Made by a program: the position numbers and the translations under genes. Of a stretch of 33,001 bases of DNA, positions 20,701 to 28,431 are shown piece by piece (the stretch's first letter is position 1; each line of letters starts with the position of its first letter). Source of the stretch: JALYGK01 sp036259835 (GTDB taxonomy: Bacteria > Actinomycetota > UBA4738); the NCBI GenBank assembly GCA_036259835.1, contig DATABA010000013.1, forward strand, positions 1 to 33,001. Direction: 5' to 3'. A model generated the notes under the pieces. The model worked only from the letters and a program-made list of their open reading frames with translations. It had not been told where the DNA came from and did no database searches.

Positions 20701-23484
20701 ATGAAGGTTCCGCGCTGGGGCAGAAGCTCGCCCCTCAAGTGGGTCGCCGTTGTAACCGCGGCAACGGTCTGTCTTTCGATTGGGCCTCCACTCATTGGCC
20801 TGGGCACGTTCTTCCCCGCGGATCTCCTCTATGCAGAACCTCCGTGGTCCCAGGATGCCCCTCCGGGCTTCAAGCGAACAAACCCAATCTTGGAAGACCC
20901 CGTGAACGCGGGGATGCCGAACAGGGCCGAGTATCGACGCGGCGTTCGGCGAGGGGATTTCCCGCTTTGGAACAGATATCCCTCTGGAGGCATTCCGCTG
21001 GCCGCGGTACCAACCAATGGCTCGCTTTCGCTGTTCAACACCCTCTATGTCGCGCTCCCGCTCTGGTACGCGCCGGCCGCGGCGAAGTTGCTCGAAATGG
21101 CGATAGCGATCCTCTTCATGTTCCTTCTCTTGACGTCTCTGGGATTCGGGAGGGTCCCGGCGCTTGTCGGTGGGCTGATCTATGTGAACTCCGGATTTCA
21201 GGTGGTGTGGACCAATTGGCCCCATAGCCACATCGGCGCCTTGACGCCGGCTCTGTTATGGGCGACTGAGCGGGTGGTCCAGCGGAGAACGCTTCGATCG
21301 GCCCTGCCCGTCACCGCCATCGTCTGCGCCATGTTGCTGGAGGGGTTCCCGCCAGTCACCACTTACGCGCTAATGCTCTCGACTGCCTATTTCCTTTTTC
21401 GGGTATTCGCCCGACCAGCGAGCTTTCGCGAACGGCTCCAGGTCGCCGGCGTGTTCGGGACCAGCGTATTGCTGGCGGCCGGCTTGGTGGCGCTGCAACT
21501 CCTTCCATGGTTTCAACAGCTGGGCACCCTCGATCTGACGTACCGTGAGCAGGCAGCGCAGTCCCATCTTCCCTTGGGCGCGCTTCTCACCATGGCGATT
21601 CCGAACTTTTTCGGTTCGCCGACTGATGCCAATTACTTCGGATCGATGCAGTTCGAGCGGACGAGTTACGTGGTCCTCAATTACCAAGAGCTGCAAAGCT
21701 TCATTGGGATCACCGCGCTGATTCTCATCGCTGTTTGGATCGCATCCCGAACGCGGGGGCCCGAGGACCGTCTCGACTCCAGGGCTGAAGGGTTATTCCC
21801 TTTCCTCGTGATCGGAGCAGCGGTCACCATCCTCCTCATCTACGTGGGAGGGCCGGCCCTGAGCTTGCTGCAAGCGGTTCCGGTCTTCCGTCTGAACTTC
21901 ATAGGCCGGCTGAGGTCGATGTTGGGGGTGATCCTTTCCATCTTGGCCGCGGCGGGTTTGCATCGCTTGCTGACAACGGATGTTCTGATTTGGAAGAGAA
22001 GGTGGTCTTCTGCGCTACCCATCATTGGAGTGGGCGCGATCTTCATGCTCGCCGCAGTCCAGGCGTGGAGTCTTGTCTCAGAGGTTCACCAGAGGCGGTA
22101 CGTCGCTCGGCAATCCGTAATTCCCCTCCTGACAGGCGCCGTTGTCGTCGGAGCCGTCGCCCTGCGCCGAAGAGTCAAGGTTTGGGGAAATCCGCTCTTC
22201 GCATGGATTGTGCCGCTTGCGATTGCAGCGGAGTCATTGGCATTCGTGCTGCCCTTTTGGCCTCGCGTCTCGAAGGACTTCTTTTACCCACCCACACCAG
22301 CGCACGAGTTCCTTCAGGACAACCTCGGACGTGACCGACTGGCCCTGGGAGGAAAAGCGATGTATCCGGGGACCACAACCTTCTACTCGCTTCGGGCATT
22401 CACATCTCACTCGTTCGTGGGCCGAGCATGGAAGGACTTGATCGAAGCCGCCGATCCAACGGCATTTCGGCCGACCGGGCCCACGTATCCAATTCTTAGA
22501 ACCAGTCAGGATCTCGTCACCTCTCCTGTCCTGGACCGCGCTTCAGTCCGATATTTCGTCAATCCACCAGAGGCCCCGGTATTGGGACGGCGCATCCCCG
22601 CTCCGAGCGGGACAAGGAGTGCCGTGCTTCCTCCCGGTGAAAGGGTGGTCACACGGGTCCGCGACGGAAGCAGCATTCGCGCCGTCGCCGTACACATCCT
22701 TCGCGGGCTGCGGGATCGTGACCGGAACGCTGTCCTGCACGCCGAGTTGCTGCGTCGTTCGGGGGAGGTCATTGGGAGAGGAGACCGTCCAGTTGGCTCC
22801 GAAAGAGTCGGTCGTTTCGAGATCCCGGTCGTCCTCGCCGACGAAAGCCAACCAGTGCGAGGGAGTCACCGCATCCGTTTGAGCCTTACGGGAACCTCAG
22901 AGGCCCTCCTCATCCGGGGAGACGATGCGGGCCGGCCGGCTGTATCAGTGGTGCTCGCACGGCCCGATCGCCTCCAGCTCGTTTTCGACAGAGGCGTGGT
23001 CATATATCGGCGATTGGACGCCCTTCCCCGAATCCGGTGGGCTGGACGTTCCATCCCGATAACGGATCCTTCCAGGCGGGTAACGGCACTCGCGGAGGGT
23101 CTTCCAGGGGATGCTGTGGTCTTATCTCGGCCCGGCCCCGAGCCCTCCGGGAAGACGGCACGAATCAGGACTCTCTCCGATGCAGCGGATGAGATACGAG
23201 TCGAGATAGTCGCGGAGGGTGCCGGGTACTTGGTGGTGGCCGACGCCATCCAATACGGCTGGACGGCATCCATCGATGGGAGACCTCAGGATGTGGTGCC
23301 GGCGGACCACGCGATGGGAGCGGTGTTCGTTCCGGCGGGCCGGCATGAGGTGACGCTGCGTTTCGAGCCGGCGAGCTGGCGCAGAGGTGTCGTCATCTCG
23401 GCCATTTCCGCGGGAATTTGCGTGTTGATCGCGGTTCGCCGCCCCCGTCCGAGAAAGCCCGAGGTGACTGAACCGGCCGGCTGA
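20701..23484 (+). CDS. YfhO-family membrane protein, stand-alone divergent copy
   Basis: A 927-residue protein, longer and more divergent than the tandem copies. TM1 is followed by FFPADLLYAEPPW, with Asp41 at the position of the conserved Asp in the three tandem copies, then FPLWNRYPSGGIPLAA and NTLYVALPLW. A block of about ten membrane spans runs to near residue 530, followed by a large extracytoplasmic region (about 370 residues). The tail YLVVADAIQYGWTASIDGRPQDVVPADHAMGA has the YfhO pattern seen in the other copies (WHATVDG type), then a last TM and a basic terminus. ATG 20701 has no obvious Shine-Dalgarno. It diverges from sqdB over a 102-bp gap. Role inferred: extracytoplasmic sugar transfer from a lipid carrier. 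Confidence 0.85.
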   Translation: MKVPRWGRSSPLKWVAVVTAATVCLSIGPPLIGLGTFFPADLLYAEPPWSQDAPPGFKRTNPILEDPVNAGMPNRAEYRRGVRRGDFPLWNRYPSGGIPLAAVPTNGSLSLFNTLYVALPLWYAPAAAKLLEMAIAILFMFLLLTSLGFGRVPALVGGLIYVNSGFQVVWTNWPHSHIGALTPALLWATERVVQRRTLRSALPVTAIVCAMLLEGFPPVTTYALMLSTAYFLFRVFARPASFRERLQVAGVFGTSVLLAAGLVALQLLPWFQQLGTLDLTYREQAAQSHLPLGALLTMAIPNFFGSPTDANYFGSMQFERTSYVVLNYQELQSFIGITALILIAVWIASRTRGPEDRLDSRAEGLFPFLVIGAAVTILLIYVGGPALSLLQAVPVFRLNFIGRLRSMLGVILSILAAAGLHRLLTTDVLIWKRRWSSALPIIGVGAIFMLAAVQAWSLVSEVHQRRYVARQSVIPLLTGAVVVGAVALRRRVKVWGNPLFAWIVPLAIAAESLAFVLPFWPRVSKDFFYPPTPAHEFLQDNLGRDRLALGGKAMYPGTTTFYSLRAFTSHSFVGRAWKDLIEAADPTAFRPTGPTYPILRTSQDLVTSPVLDRASVRYFVNPPEAPVLGRRIPAPSGTRSAVLPPGERVVTRVRDGSSIRAVAVHILRGLRDRDRNAVLHAELLRRSGEVIGRGDRPVGSERVGRFEIPVVLADESQPVRGSHRIRLSLTGTSEALLIRGDDAGRPAVSVVLARPDRLQLVFDRGVVIYRRLDALPRIRWAGRSIPITDPSRRVTALAEGLPGDAVVLSRPGPEPSGKTARIRTLSDAADEIRVEIVAEGAGYLVVADAIQYGWTASIDGRPQDVVPADHAMGAVFVPAGRHEVTLRFEPASWRRGVVISAISAGICVLIAVRRPRPRKPEVTEPAG

Positions 23485-23493
23485 TTCCGGCCG
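23474..23493 (+). terminator. Candidate hairpin terminator with the stop codon in its loop
   Basis: CGGCCGG (23474-23480) and CCGGCCG (23487-23493) form a perfect 7-bp GC stem around a 6-base loop that holds the TGA stop of the YfhO gene. No U-tract follows, so it may be a non-canonical terminator or only a structured end. Confidence 0.4.
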
Positions 23494-23504
23494 CAGGGTT
23501 CGAC

Positions 23505-23510
23505 TTGACA
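23505..23510 (+). promoter_or_regulatory. Consensus -35 element of the SOS-controlled promoter
   Basis: TTGACA is a perfect -35 hexamer. The best nearby -10-like element, CATTAG (23531-23536), is weak and 20 bp away. The LexA box at 23541 lies just downstream, where repressor would block initiation. Confidence 0.45.
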
Positions 23511-23540
23511 GCTCTGTCTTCCTGAGCCACCATTAGATGA

Positions 23541-23556
23541 TCGAACGTATGTTCGA
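23541..23556. promoter_or_regulatory. LexA operator (SOS box) upstream of the DUF6504 gene
   Basis: TCGAACGTATGTTCGA is a full match to the mycobacterial/Bacillus-type SOS box TCGAAC-N4-GTTCGA, with perfect arms. It lies 54 bases before the ATG at 23610 and downstream of a TTGACA. LexA binding here would repress the DUF6504 gene and perhaps the following YibE/F gene until DNA damage. Confidence 0.88.
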
Positions 23557-23609
23557 GTTTTTGGGACCGCGAAAGCAGCTGCCAATTCCGGTCAGGTGAA
23601 GACTCTGTC

Positions 23610-23855
23610 ATGACGAAGCGCTACGACGAAGACATCTTGGTGGAGCGGGACGCCGGAATGCCGGCGGCCTTCCTGTGGCGAGGCCGTCGGTATGAGGTCA
23701 GCGACGTCATCGGGCGGTGGCGAATCGAGGGCCGGTGGTGGGACGACGGCACCGACCGCGAATACTGGCGAGTGGAGGCAAAGGGGGGAGCGGTGGTCGA
23801 TCTCTACCAGGACCGCCGGGCGAACCGCTGGCATCTGGAGCGCCTGTGGGACTGA
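23610..23855 (+). CDS. DUF6504 family small protein, SOS-associated
   Basis: An 81-residue soluble, Trp- and Arg-rich protein: RYDEDILVERDAG, PAAFLWRGRRYEV, VIGRWR, then REYWRVEAKGG and a C-terminal VDLYQDRRANRW. This matches DUF6504, a domain known as a stand-alone protein or as a tail of Y-family polymerases in actinobacteria and often beside dnaE2/dinB-type genes. Molecular function is unknown; association with translesion synthesis is inferred from context. ATG 23610 follows AGGTGA by 10 bases. The upstream LexA box makes damage induction likely. The length is typical of the stand-alone family. The YibE/F gene starts 52 bases later on the same strand. Confidence 0.82.
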   Translation: MTKRYDEDILVERDAGMPAAFLWRGRRYEVSDVIGRWRIEGRWWDDGTDREYWRVEAKGGAVVDLYQDRRANRWHLERLWD

Positions 23856-23907
23856 CGACGGTGCTGCAGCGATGTGATTAAGCTCCTCGGGGCCTCTACG
23901 CCCTGTT

Positions 23908-25131
23908 ATGAACGAGCTCCCGCCAGAACGCCGCGCCTCATCGGCTCCAACCCTGACCGGGATCGCCGTGGCCATCGCCATCGCGACGCTCGTCGGAGGA
24001 TTTCTTCTCAGACCAACGGGCGAACGACGTCCCGATGCCAGTCAGTTCGGGACCATCACGGTCGTCTACGACGCCAGAGTCGAATCCGCCCACGTCGGTC
24101 GCTGTGCAGGTGCCGCCCCCACGGCGAACATTCGGTGTCAGTTCCTGGTCGTCCGGCTGCTGGAGGGGCCGGACGCCGGAAAGCGCTTCACGTGGGAGGA
24201 CACCGTCAACGTGCGGACGTCGCGGCTGAACGTGGGGGACAAGGTGGTCGCCGGCAAGCCTCGGAACCCCCAGCCCGGATTCGAGTACACGGTGGTCGAC
24301 CGGCAACGAAAGGAGCCGCTGCTGTGGCTGGGCGTTCTGTTCGCAGGGGCCGTGTTGCTGCTGGGTCGTCTTCGCGGAGCGGCCTCGCTCGCGGGCCTGG
24401 CTGCGAGCATCGGCGTGTTGCTCGCCTTCGTCGTGCCGGCGATCCTGGATGGACGGAACCCCGTTGCGGTCGCGCTGGTCGGCGCCTCCGCCATCGCCTT
24501 CCTGGCCCTCTACCTCTCTCACGGCGTCAATACCAGAACCACGCTCGCGCTTCTCGGAACGCTCGGCGGCCTGGCCGTTACTGCGGTGTTGGCCGCTGTC
24601 TTCCAAGCAGTGACGCAGCTGACGGGATTCGCCTCGGAGGAGGCGTCCTATCTTCTCGCGTTCGGGGCTCGGGTGAACCTTCGGGGCCTGATGCTGGGTG
24701 GTGTGATCATCGGCGCGCTGGGAGCGATCGACGACATCACGGTCACCCAGACGTCGGCCATCAACGAGCTCCATCGAGCCAATCCTTCCATTGGTCGGTT
24801 TCAGCTCGTGCGAGCGGGAATGCGGATCGGGCGGGACCACGTGGCTTCGACCGTGAACACCCTGGCGCTGGCATACGCCGGCGCTTCCATGCCGGTTCTA
24901 CTCTTGTTCGTGATGTCGAATCAGTCGCTCGGAACGGTCGTGAATGGTGAAGTGATCGCCACCGAGATCATCCGAACCCTGGTGGGAAGCATCGGTCTGA
25001 TCGCCTCGGTTCCAATCACGACGCTGCTGGCGACTCGTTTCCTCGCACGAGGCGACCAGCGGGCGGTCCAGGCTGGGGAAGGTCGTCGCGTCGGCGATTT
25101 CTTCTCGGAGGATCCTGCGGAGAGGTCGTAG
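23908..25131 (+). CDS. YibE/F family membrane protein
   Basis: A 407-residue protein. An N-terminal TM (about 16-34) leads to an extracytoplasmic beta domain of about 100 residues, with FTWEDTVNVRTSRLNVGDKVV and a Cys pair (VGRCAG and IRCQ) that might form a disulfide. The rest holds about seven membrane spans. The family hallmark GALGAIDDITVTQ lies at about 269-281. YibE/F proteins are widespread in Firmicutes and actinobacteria and their function is not established; a transport role has been suggested. ATG 23908 lacks a clear Shine-Dalgarno. Its place between two LexA boxes is unusual for a membrane protein; it may be read with the DUF6504 gene or be an unrelated passenger. Family call firm, role unknown. 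Confidence 0.9.
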   Translation: MNELPPERRASSAPTLTGIAVAIAIATLVGGFLLRPTGERRPDASQFGTITVVYDARVESAHVGRCAGAAPTANIRCQFLVVRLLEGPDAGKRFTWEDTVNVRTSRLNVGDKVVAGKPRNPQPGFEYTVVDRQRKEPLLWLGVLFAGAVLLLGRLRGAASLAGLAASIGVLLAFVVPAILDGRNPVAVALVGASAIAFLALYLSHGVNTRTTLALLGTLGGLAVTAVLAAVFQAVTQLTGFASEEASYLLAFGARVNLRGLMLGGVIIGALGAIDDITVTQTSAINELHRANPSIGRFQLVRAGMRIGRDHVASTVNTLALAYAGASMPVLLLFVMSNQSLGTVVNGEVIATEIIRTLVGSIGLIASVPITTLLATRFLARGDQRAVQAGEGRRVGDFFSEDPAERS

Positions 25132-25145
25132 AGCCGGTCATGTGA

Positions 25146-25175
25146 TTCGACCTCGTGACCCAACATCGGTACAAT
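25146..25175 (+). promoter_or_regulatory. Candidate promoter of dnaE2
   Basis: TTCGAC (25146-25151) and TACAAT (25170-25175) are 18 bp apart. Transcription would begin near 25182-25185, at the ATG itself, so the mRNA could be leaderless. The LexA box covers this start region. Confidence 0.55.
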
Positions 25176-25176
25176 C

Positions 25177-25192
25177 CCGAACGTATGTTCGA
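25177..25192. promoter_or_regulatory. LexA operator (SOS box) overlapping the dnaE2 start codon
   Basis: CCGAACGTATGTTCGA differs from the box at 23541 only at its first base, so both share a 15-bp core. The ATG at 25185 is inside the spacer/right arm of the operator. Bound LexA would cover the predicted transcription start. Confidence 0.87.
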
Positions 25193-28100
25193 TGCAAGAT
25201 TTGTGCACCTCAACGTCCGTTCCTATTTCTCCGTAAAGGACGGGGCGTTTTCACCGGAAGACCTCGCCGCGCGGGCAGCGGAGCTCGGAATGCCGGCCGT
25301 GGCGATCACCGACAGAGATGGGCTGTACGGGGCACCGAGGTTCGCTGCCGCGTGCCGGCACTACGGCGTGAAACCGCTCCTCGGCGCGACGGTGACCGTT
25401 CGAAGCAAGCGCGGCGATCACCCGGTGACGCTTCTGGCAAGGGACGGGGTCGGATACGGGAACCTCTGCCGGCTCATCACCACCGCACACATGACGGGGG
25501 AGCGAGGCGACCCGGCGCTCACCACCGGGCAGGTCTGCGACCGTTCGTCCGGGCTCATCTGCCTCCTCGGTCCACGGTCCGAACCAGGCCGTCTGGCCGC
25601 GGCGGGACTGCACGAGGCGGCCCACGCCGCGGCAGATCCATTTCGTGACGCGTTCGGCGCGTCGCCGGAGGAACCGAACGTCTTCATCGAAGTCCAGAAC
25701 CGATTGGAGCAGGAAAGCGTCACCGAGATCCGCCGGATGCTTCGGTTCGCAGATGAACTCGGCATGCACGCGGTCGCCACGAACGGGGTCCGGTATCTCG
25801 TTCGGGAAGACGCGTTTCTCGCGGACGTCCTCGAGTGCATGCGGGACATCGTTCCGATCGCTTCGCATCACATCACCAGAACGAATGCCGAGGGCTACCT
25901 GAAGTCGCCGGCGGAGATGCGGGCGCTGTTCGCCGAACGACCTGACCTGTGCGACCGAACCGCCGAGATCGCCGAGCGGTGCGAGTTCGACCTCGGACTC
26001 GGGCAGGTCCACTTCCCGAAGTTCCCGACCCCCGCCGGCCGAAGCGCCGGGTCCGTGCTCGCCGAACGATGCTGGCGAGGCCTGGACGATCGCGGCATGA
26101 AGCCCACCAGAGAGGTGAGAGAGCGGCTCGATCACGAGCTCGCCCAGATCCAGGTCATGGGCTACGCGGCGTACTTCCTGACGGTGGCGGACATCGTCGA
26201 CGACATTCGGGCGATGGGTATCAGAACCGCGTGCCGGGGCTCGGCGGCGGGGTCGCTGGTCTGTTATCTCACCCGGATCTCCGATGTCGACCCGGTCCGC
26301 CACGGCCTCCTCTTCGAACGGTTCATCAACCCGCTCCGCGAAGAGCTGCCGGACATCGACATCGACGTCGAATCGGCCAGGCGAAAGGACGTGTACGACG
26401 CGGTCCTGTCGCGGCACGGCGACGACCGGTGCGCATGCGTCACCATGATCGACACGTACCGCGCCCGCGGCGCCATTCGCGAGGTGGGAAAGGCGCTCGG
26501 CCTGCCCGACGGTGAGGTCGATATCGCGGCCAAGGCCTTTCCACACATCGGCGCGCATCACGTTCGGGATGCCATGCGGAAGCTTCCCGAGCTCGCCGAT
26601 TCGAACCTGGACGCGGGCCAGCTCGACCTTCTCTTTCGTGTGGTCGAGCGGTTGAACGGGTTCCCTCGCCATCTGGCGCTGCATCCGTCGGGAATCGTGC
26701 TTTCGGGCCATGACCTTCCCGACCGCGTGCCCCTGGAGCGATCGTTCGAGGGGTACCGGATGGTCCAGGCCGACAAGGACGACGTGGAGCTTCTCGGCCT
26801 GTTGAAGCTCGACGTTCTCGGCGTGCGGATGCTTTCGGCGATGCACCACGCGGTCGACGAGATCGCCAGAACCGAAGGGGAGAAGATCGACCTGGACGAC
26901 ATCCCGCTCGGTGACCCGGCCACCTTCGATCTGATCAGGACGTCCGACACGCTGGGGTGCTTTCAGATCGAGAGCCCCGGACAGCGAGAGCTTCTTCAGA
27001 AGTTTCAGCCGACCGAATGGTCGGATCTCATCATCGACATCTCACTGTTCCGGCCCGGACCGGTGAAGTCGGACATGGTCACGCCGTTTCTGAATCGCCA
27101 TCACGGTCGTGATGCCGCCGTGTACGCGGACCCGCGTCTTCGCGCCGTCCTATCGGAGACCCACGGCGTGGTCGTCTATCACGAACAGCTGATGCGAACG
27201 ATCTCCGAGATGACCGGATACGACCTTCCGACCGCGGACAAGATCCGGCGCCATCTGAACGATGAAGAACACGTCGAAGAGATCCGTCTCGACTTCGTTC
27301 AGCGTTCGGTCGCGAACGGGGTGAGCGAAGAGCGTGCGGAGCGCGTGTGGAAAGAAGTGGTCGCCTTCGCCTCGTTCGGCTTTTGCAAGGCGCACGCGGC
27401 CGCCTTCGCCGTCCCGACGTATCAGTCGGCGTGGCTCAAAGCGCACTACCCGGCCCACTTCCTGGCCGGGGTGCTCACGCATGAACCCGGGATGTACCCA
27501 CGCCGCCTCATCCTCGACGACGCCCGTCGCCACGGGATCGAGATTCTCCCGCTCGACATCAACGTCAGCGAACCCGAGTACACGGTCGAGGCACTCGCCC
27601 CGGAGCAGTTCGGCATTCGTATCGGTTTGAAAGATGTACATGGAATTTCGGACGCCGAGATTCGCTCGGTTCTCGAAGCAAGGGCAGAAAAATCGTTCGC
27701 TGATGTCGGTGATGTCCTCCGGCGGACGAACCTCTCGAGACCGGTTGGTGAAGCGCTGGCGCATGCGGGGGCGTTCGATCGTTTGCGGGGTGGGTCACGG
27801 CGCGACCGTTTGTTCCAGGCGATGGTCACGGATGCACCGCGGGACGGCGAGCAGGCCACGCTGCCGATCGCTGCCGCGGCGCCGGCGATCCTTCGCGAGT
27901 ACTCGAGCGCCGAACGCGTTCGGGCGGAGCTCGAGGTTCTCGGGATGGATGCCTCCAGGCACCTCATGTCGTTTTACGACGCGCTTCTTCAGGACCTCGG
28001 TGTCATCCCGGCGTCCCGGCTCCACTCGTTGAGAGGCGATGCGTGGGTCATGGTGGCCGGGGTCAAGGTCGCGTCTCAGACCCCGGCTGTTCGAAGCGGC

Positions 28101-28418
28101 CAGCGCATCATCTTCCTGACGTTGGACGACGGCACCGGATTGGCCGACGTCACGGTGTTCGAGCGCGTCCAGCCATGGTGCGCCAAGACGATCTTTCACG
28201 GGTTCGTCCTTGGCGTGTGGGGGCGGCTCAGACGAACCGGCGTCAAGGGGGTGAGCGTTATCGCGGAACGGGCATGGGATCTCGCAGCGCTCGCCGCGGC
28301 CCGAAAGCAAGGTAGGCTCGCCGAAGCGCTCGCCGACGCTCCAGCCAGTGTTCCGGAGCCGGCGGCTTCCCCGGCTCGAAAGCTCTGGCACGCAAGCGGC
28401 GGATCGGCCGGACGATAA
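25185..28418 (+). CDS. dnaE2: Error-prone DNA polymerase III alpha subunit, actinobacterial DnaE2 type
   Basis: A C-family replicase of 1077 residues from ATG 25185; a GTG at 25155 would add 10 residues but would lie upstream of the -10 element. Order: PHP domain (1 to about 270), palm, thumb and fingers, and an OB fold near residues 955-1030. Catalytic acids are in PDIDID (Asp390, Asp392) and KLDVLG (Asp543), spaced as in E. coli DnaE. PHP metal ligands are degraded (HLNVRS instead of HLHVHS; TDRDG instead of TDHG), so PHP proofreading is unlikely. FGFCKAHAAAFAVPTYQSAW and THEPGMYPRRLILDDAR resemble the second DnaE of Streptomyces rather than canonical ImuC. The LexA box at its start and DinB 13 bases downstream support a damage-induced translesion role. 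Confidence 0.88.
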   Translation: MFDARFVHLNVRSYFSVKDGAFSPEDLAARAAELGMPAVAITDRDGLYGAPRFAAACRHYGVKPLLGATVTVRSKRGDHPVTLLARDGVGYGNLCRLITTAHMTGERGDPALTTGQVCDRSSGLICLLGPRSEPGRLAAAGLHEAAHAAADPFRDAFGASPEEPNVFIEVQNRLEQESVTEIRRMLRFADELGMHAVATNGVRYLVREDAFLADVLECMRDIVPIASHHITRTNAEGYLKSPAEMRALFAERPDLCDRTAEIAERCEFDLGLGQVHFPKFPTPAGRSAGSVLAERCWRGLDDRGMKPTREVRERLDHELAQIQVMGYAAYFLTVADIVDDIRAMGIRTACRGSAAGSLVCYLTRISDVDPVRHGLLFERFINPLREELPDIDIDVESARRKDVYDAVLSRHGDDRCACVTMIDTYRARGAIREVGKALGLPDGEVDIAAKAFPHIGAHHVRDAMRKLPELADSNLDAGQLDLLFRVVERLNGFPRHLALHPSGIVLSGHDLPDRVPLERSFEGYRMVQADKDDVELLGLLKLDVLGVRMLSAMHHAVDEIARTEGEKIDLDDIPLGDPATFDLIRTSDTLGCFQIESPGQRELLQKFQPTEWSDLIIDISLFRPGPVKSDMVTPFLNRHHGRDAAVYADPRLRAVLSETHGVVVYHEQLMRTISEMTGYDLPTADKIRRHLNDEEHVEEIRLDFVQRSVANGVSEERAERVWKEVVAFASFGFCKAHAAAFAVPTYQSAWLKAHYPAHFLAGVLTHEPGMYPRRLILDDARRHGIEILPLDINVSEPEYTVEALAPEQFGIRIGLKDVHGISDAEIRSVLEARAEKSFADVGDVLRRTNLSRPVGEALAHAGAFDRLRGGSRRDRLFQAMVTDAPRDGEQATLPIAAAAPAILREYSSAERVRAELEVLGMDASRHLMSFYDALLQDLGVIPASRLHSLRGDAWVMVAGVKVASQTPAVRSGQRIIFLTLDDGTGLADVTVFERVQPWCAKTIFHGFVLGVWGRLRRTGVKGVSVIAERAWDLAALAAARKQGRLAEALADAPASVPEPAASPARKLWHASGGSAGR

Positions 28419-28431
28419 GGGACATTCCATC

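Noticed and set aside
23874..24950. A 358-codon frame overlapping the YibE/F gene in another frame
   Set aside because: YibE/F hallmark residues are in the 23908 frame; this one is Arg-rich and typical of an out-of-frame shadow.
25155..25184. GTG 25155 as the dnaE2 start
   Set aside because: It lies upstream of the TACAAT element and has no Shine-Dalgarno; ATG 25185 fits the predicted transcription start and the PHP domain start.
25251..26849. A 532-codon open frame on the minus strand opposite dnaE2
   Set aside because: It lies fully inside a conserved polymerase gene, its translation is Arg/His-rich with no family resemblance, and such antisense frames are expected at this GC content.
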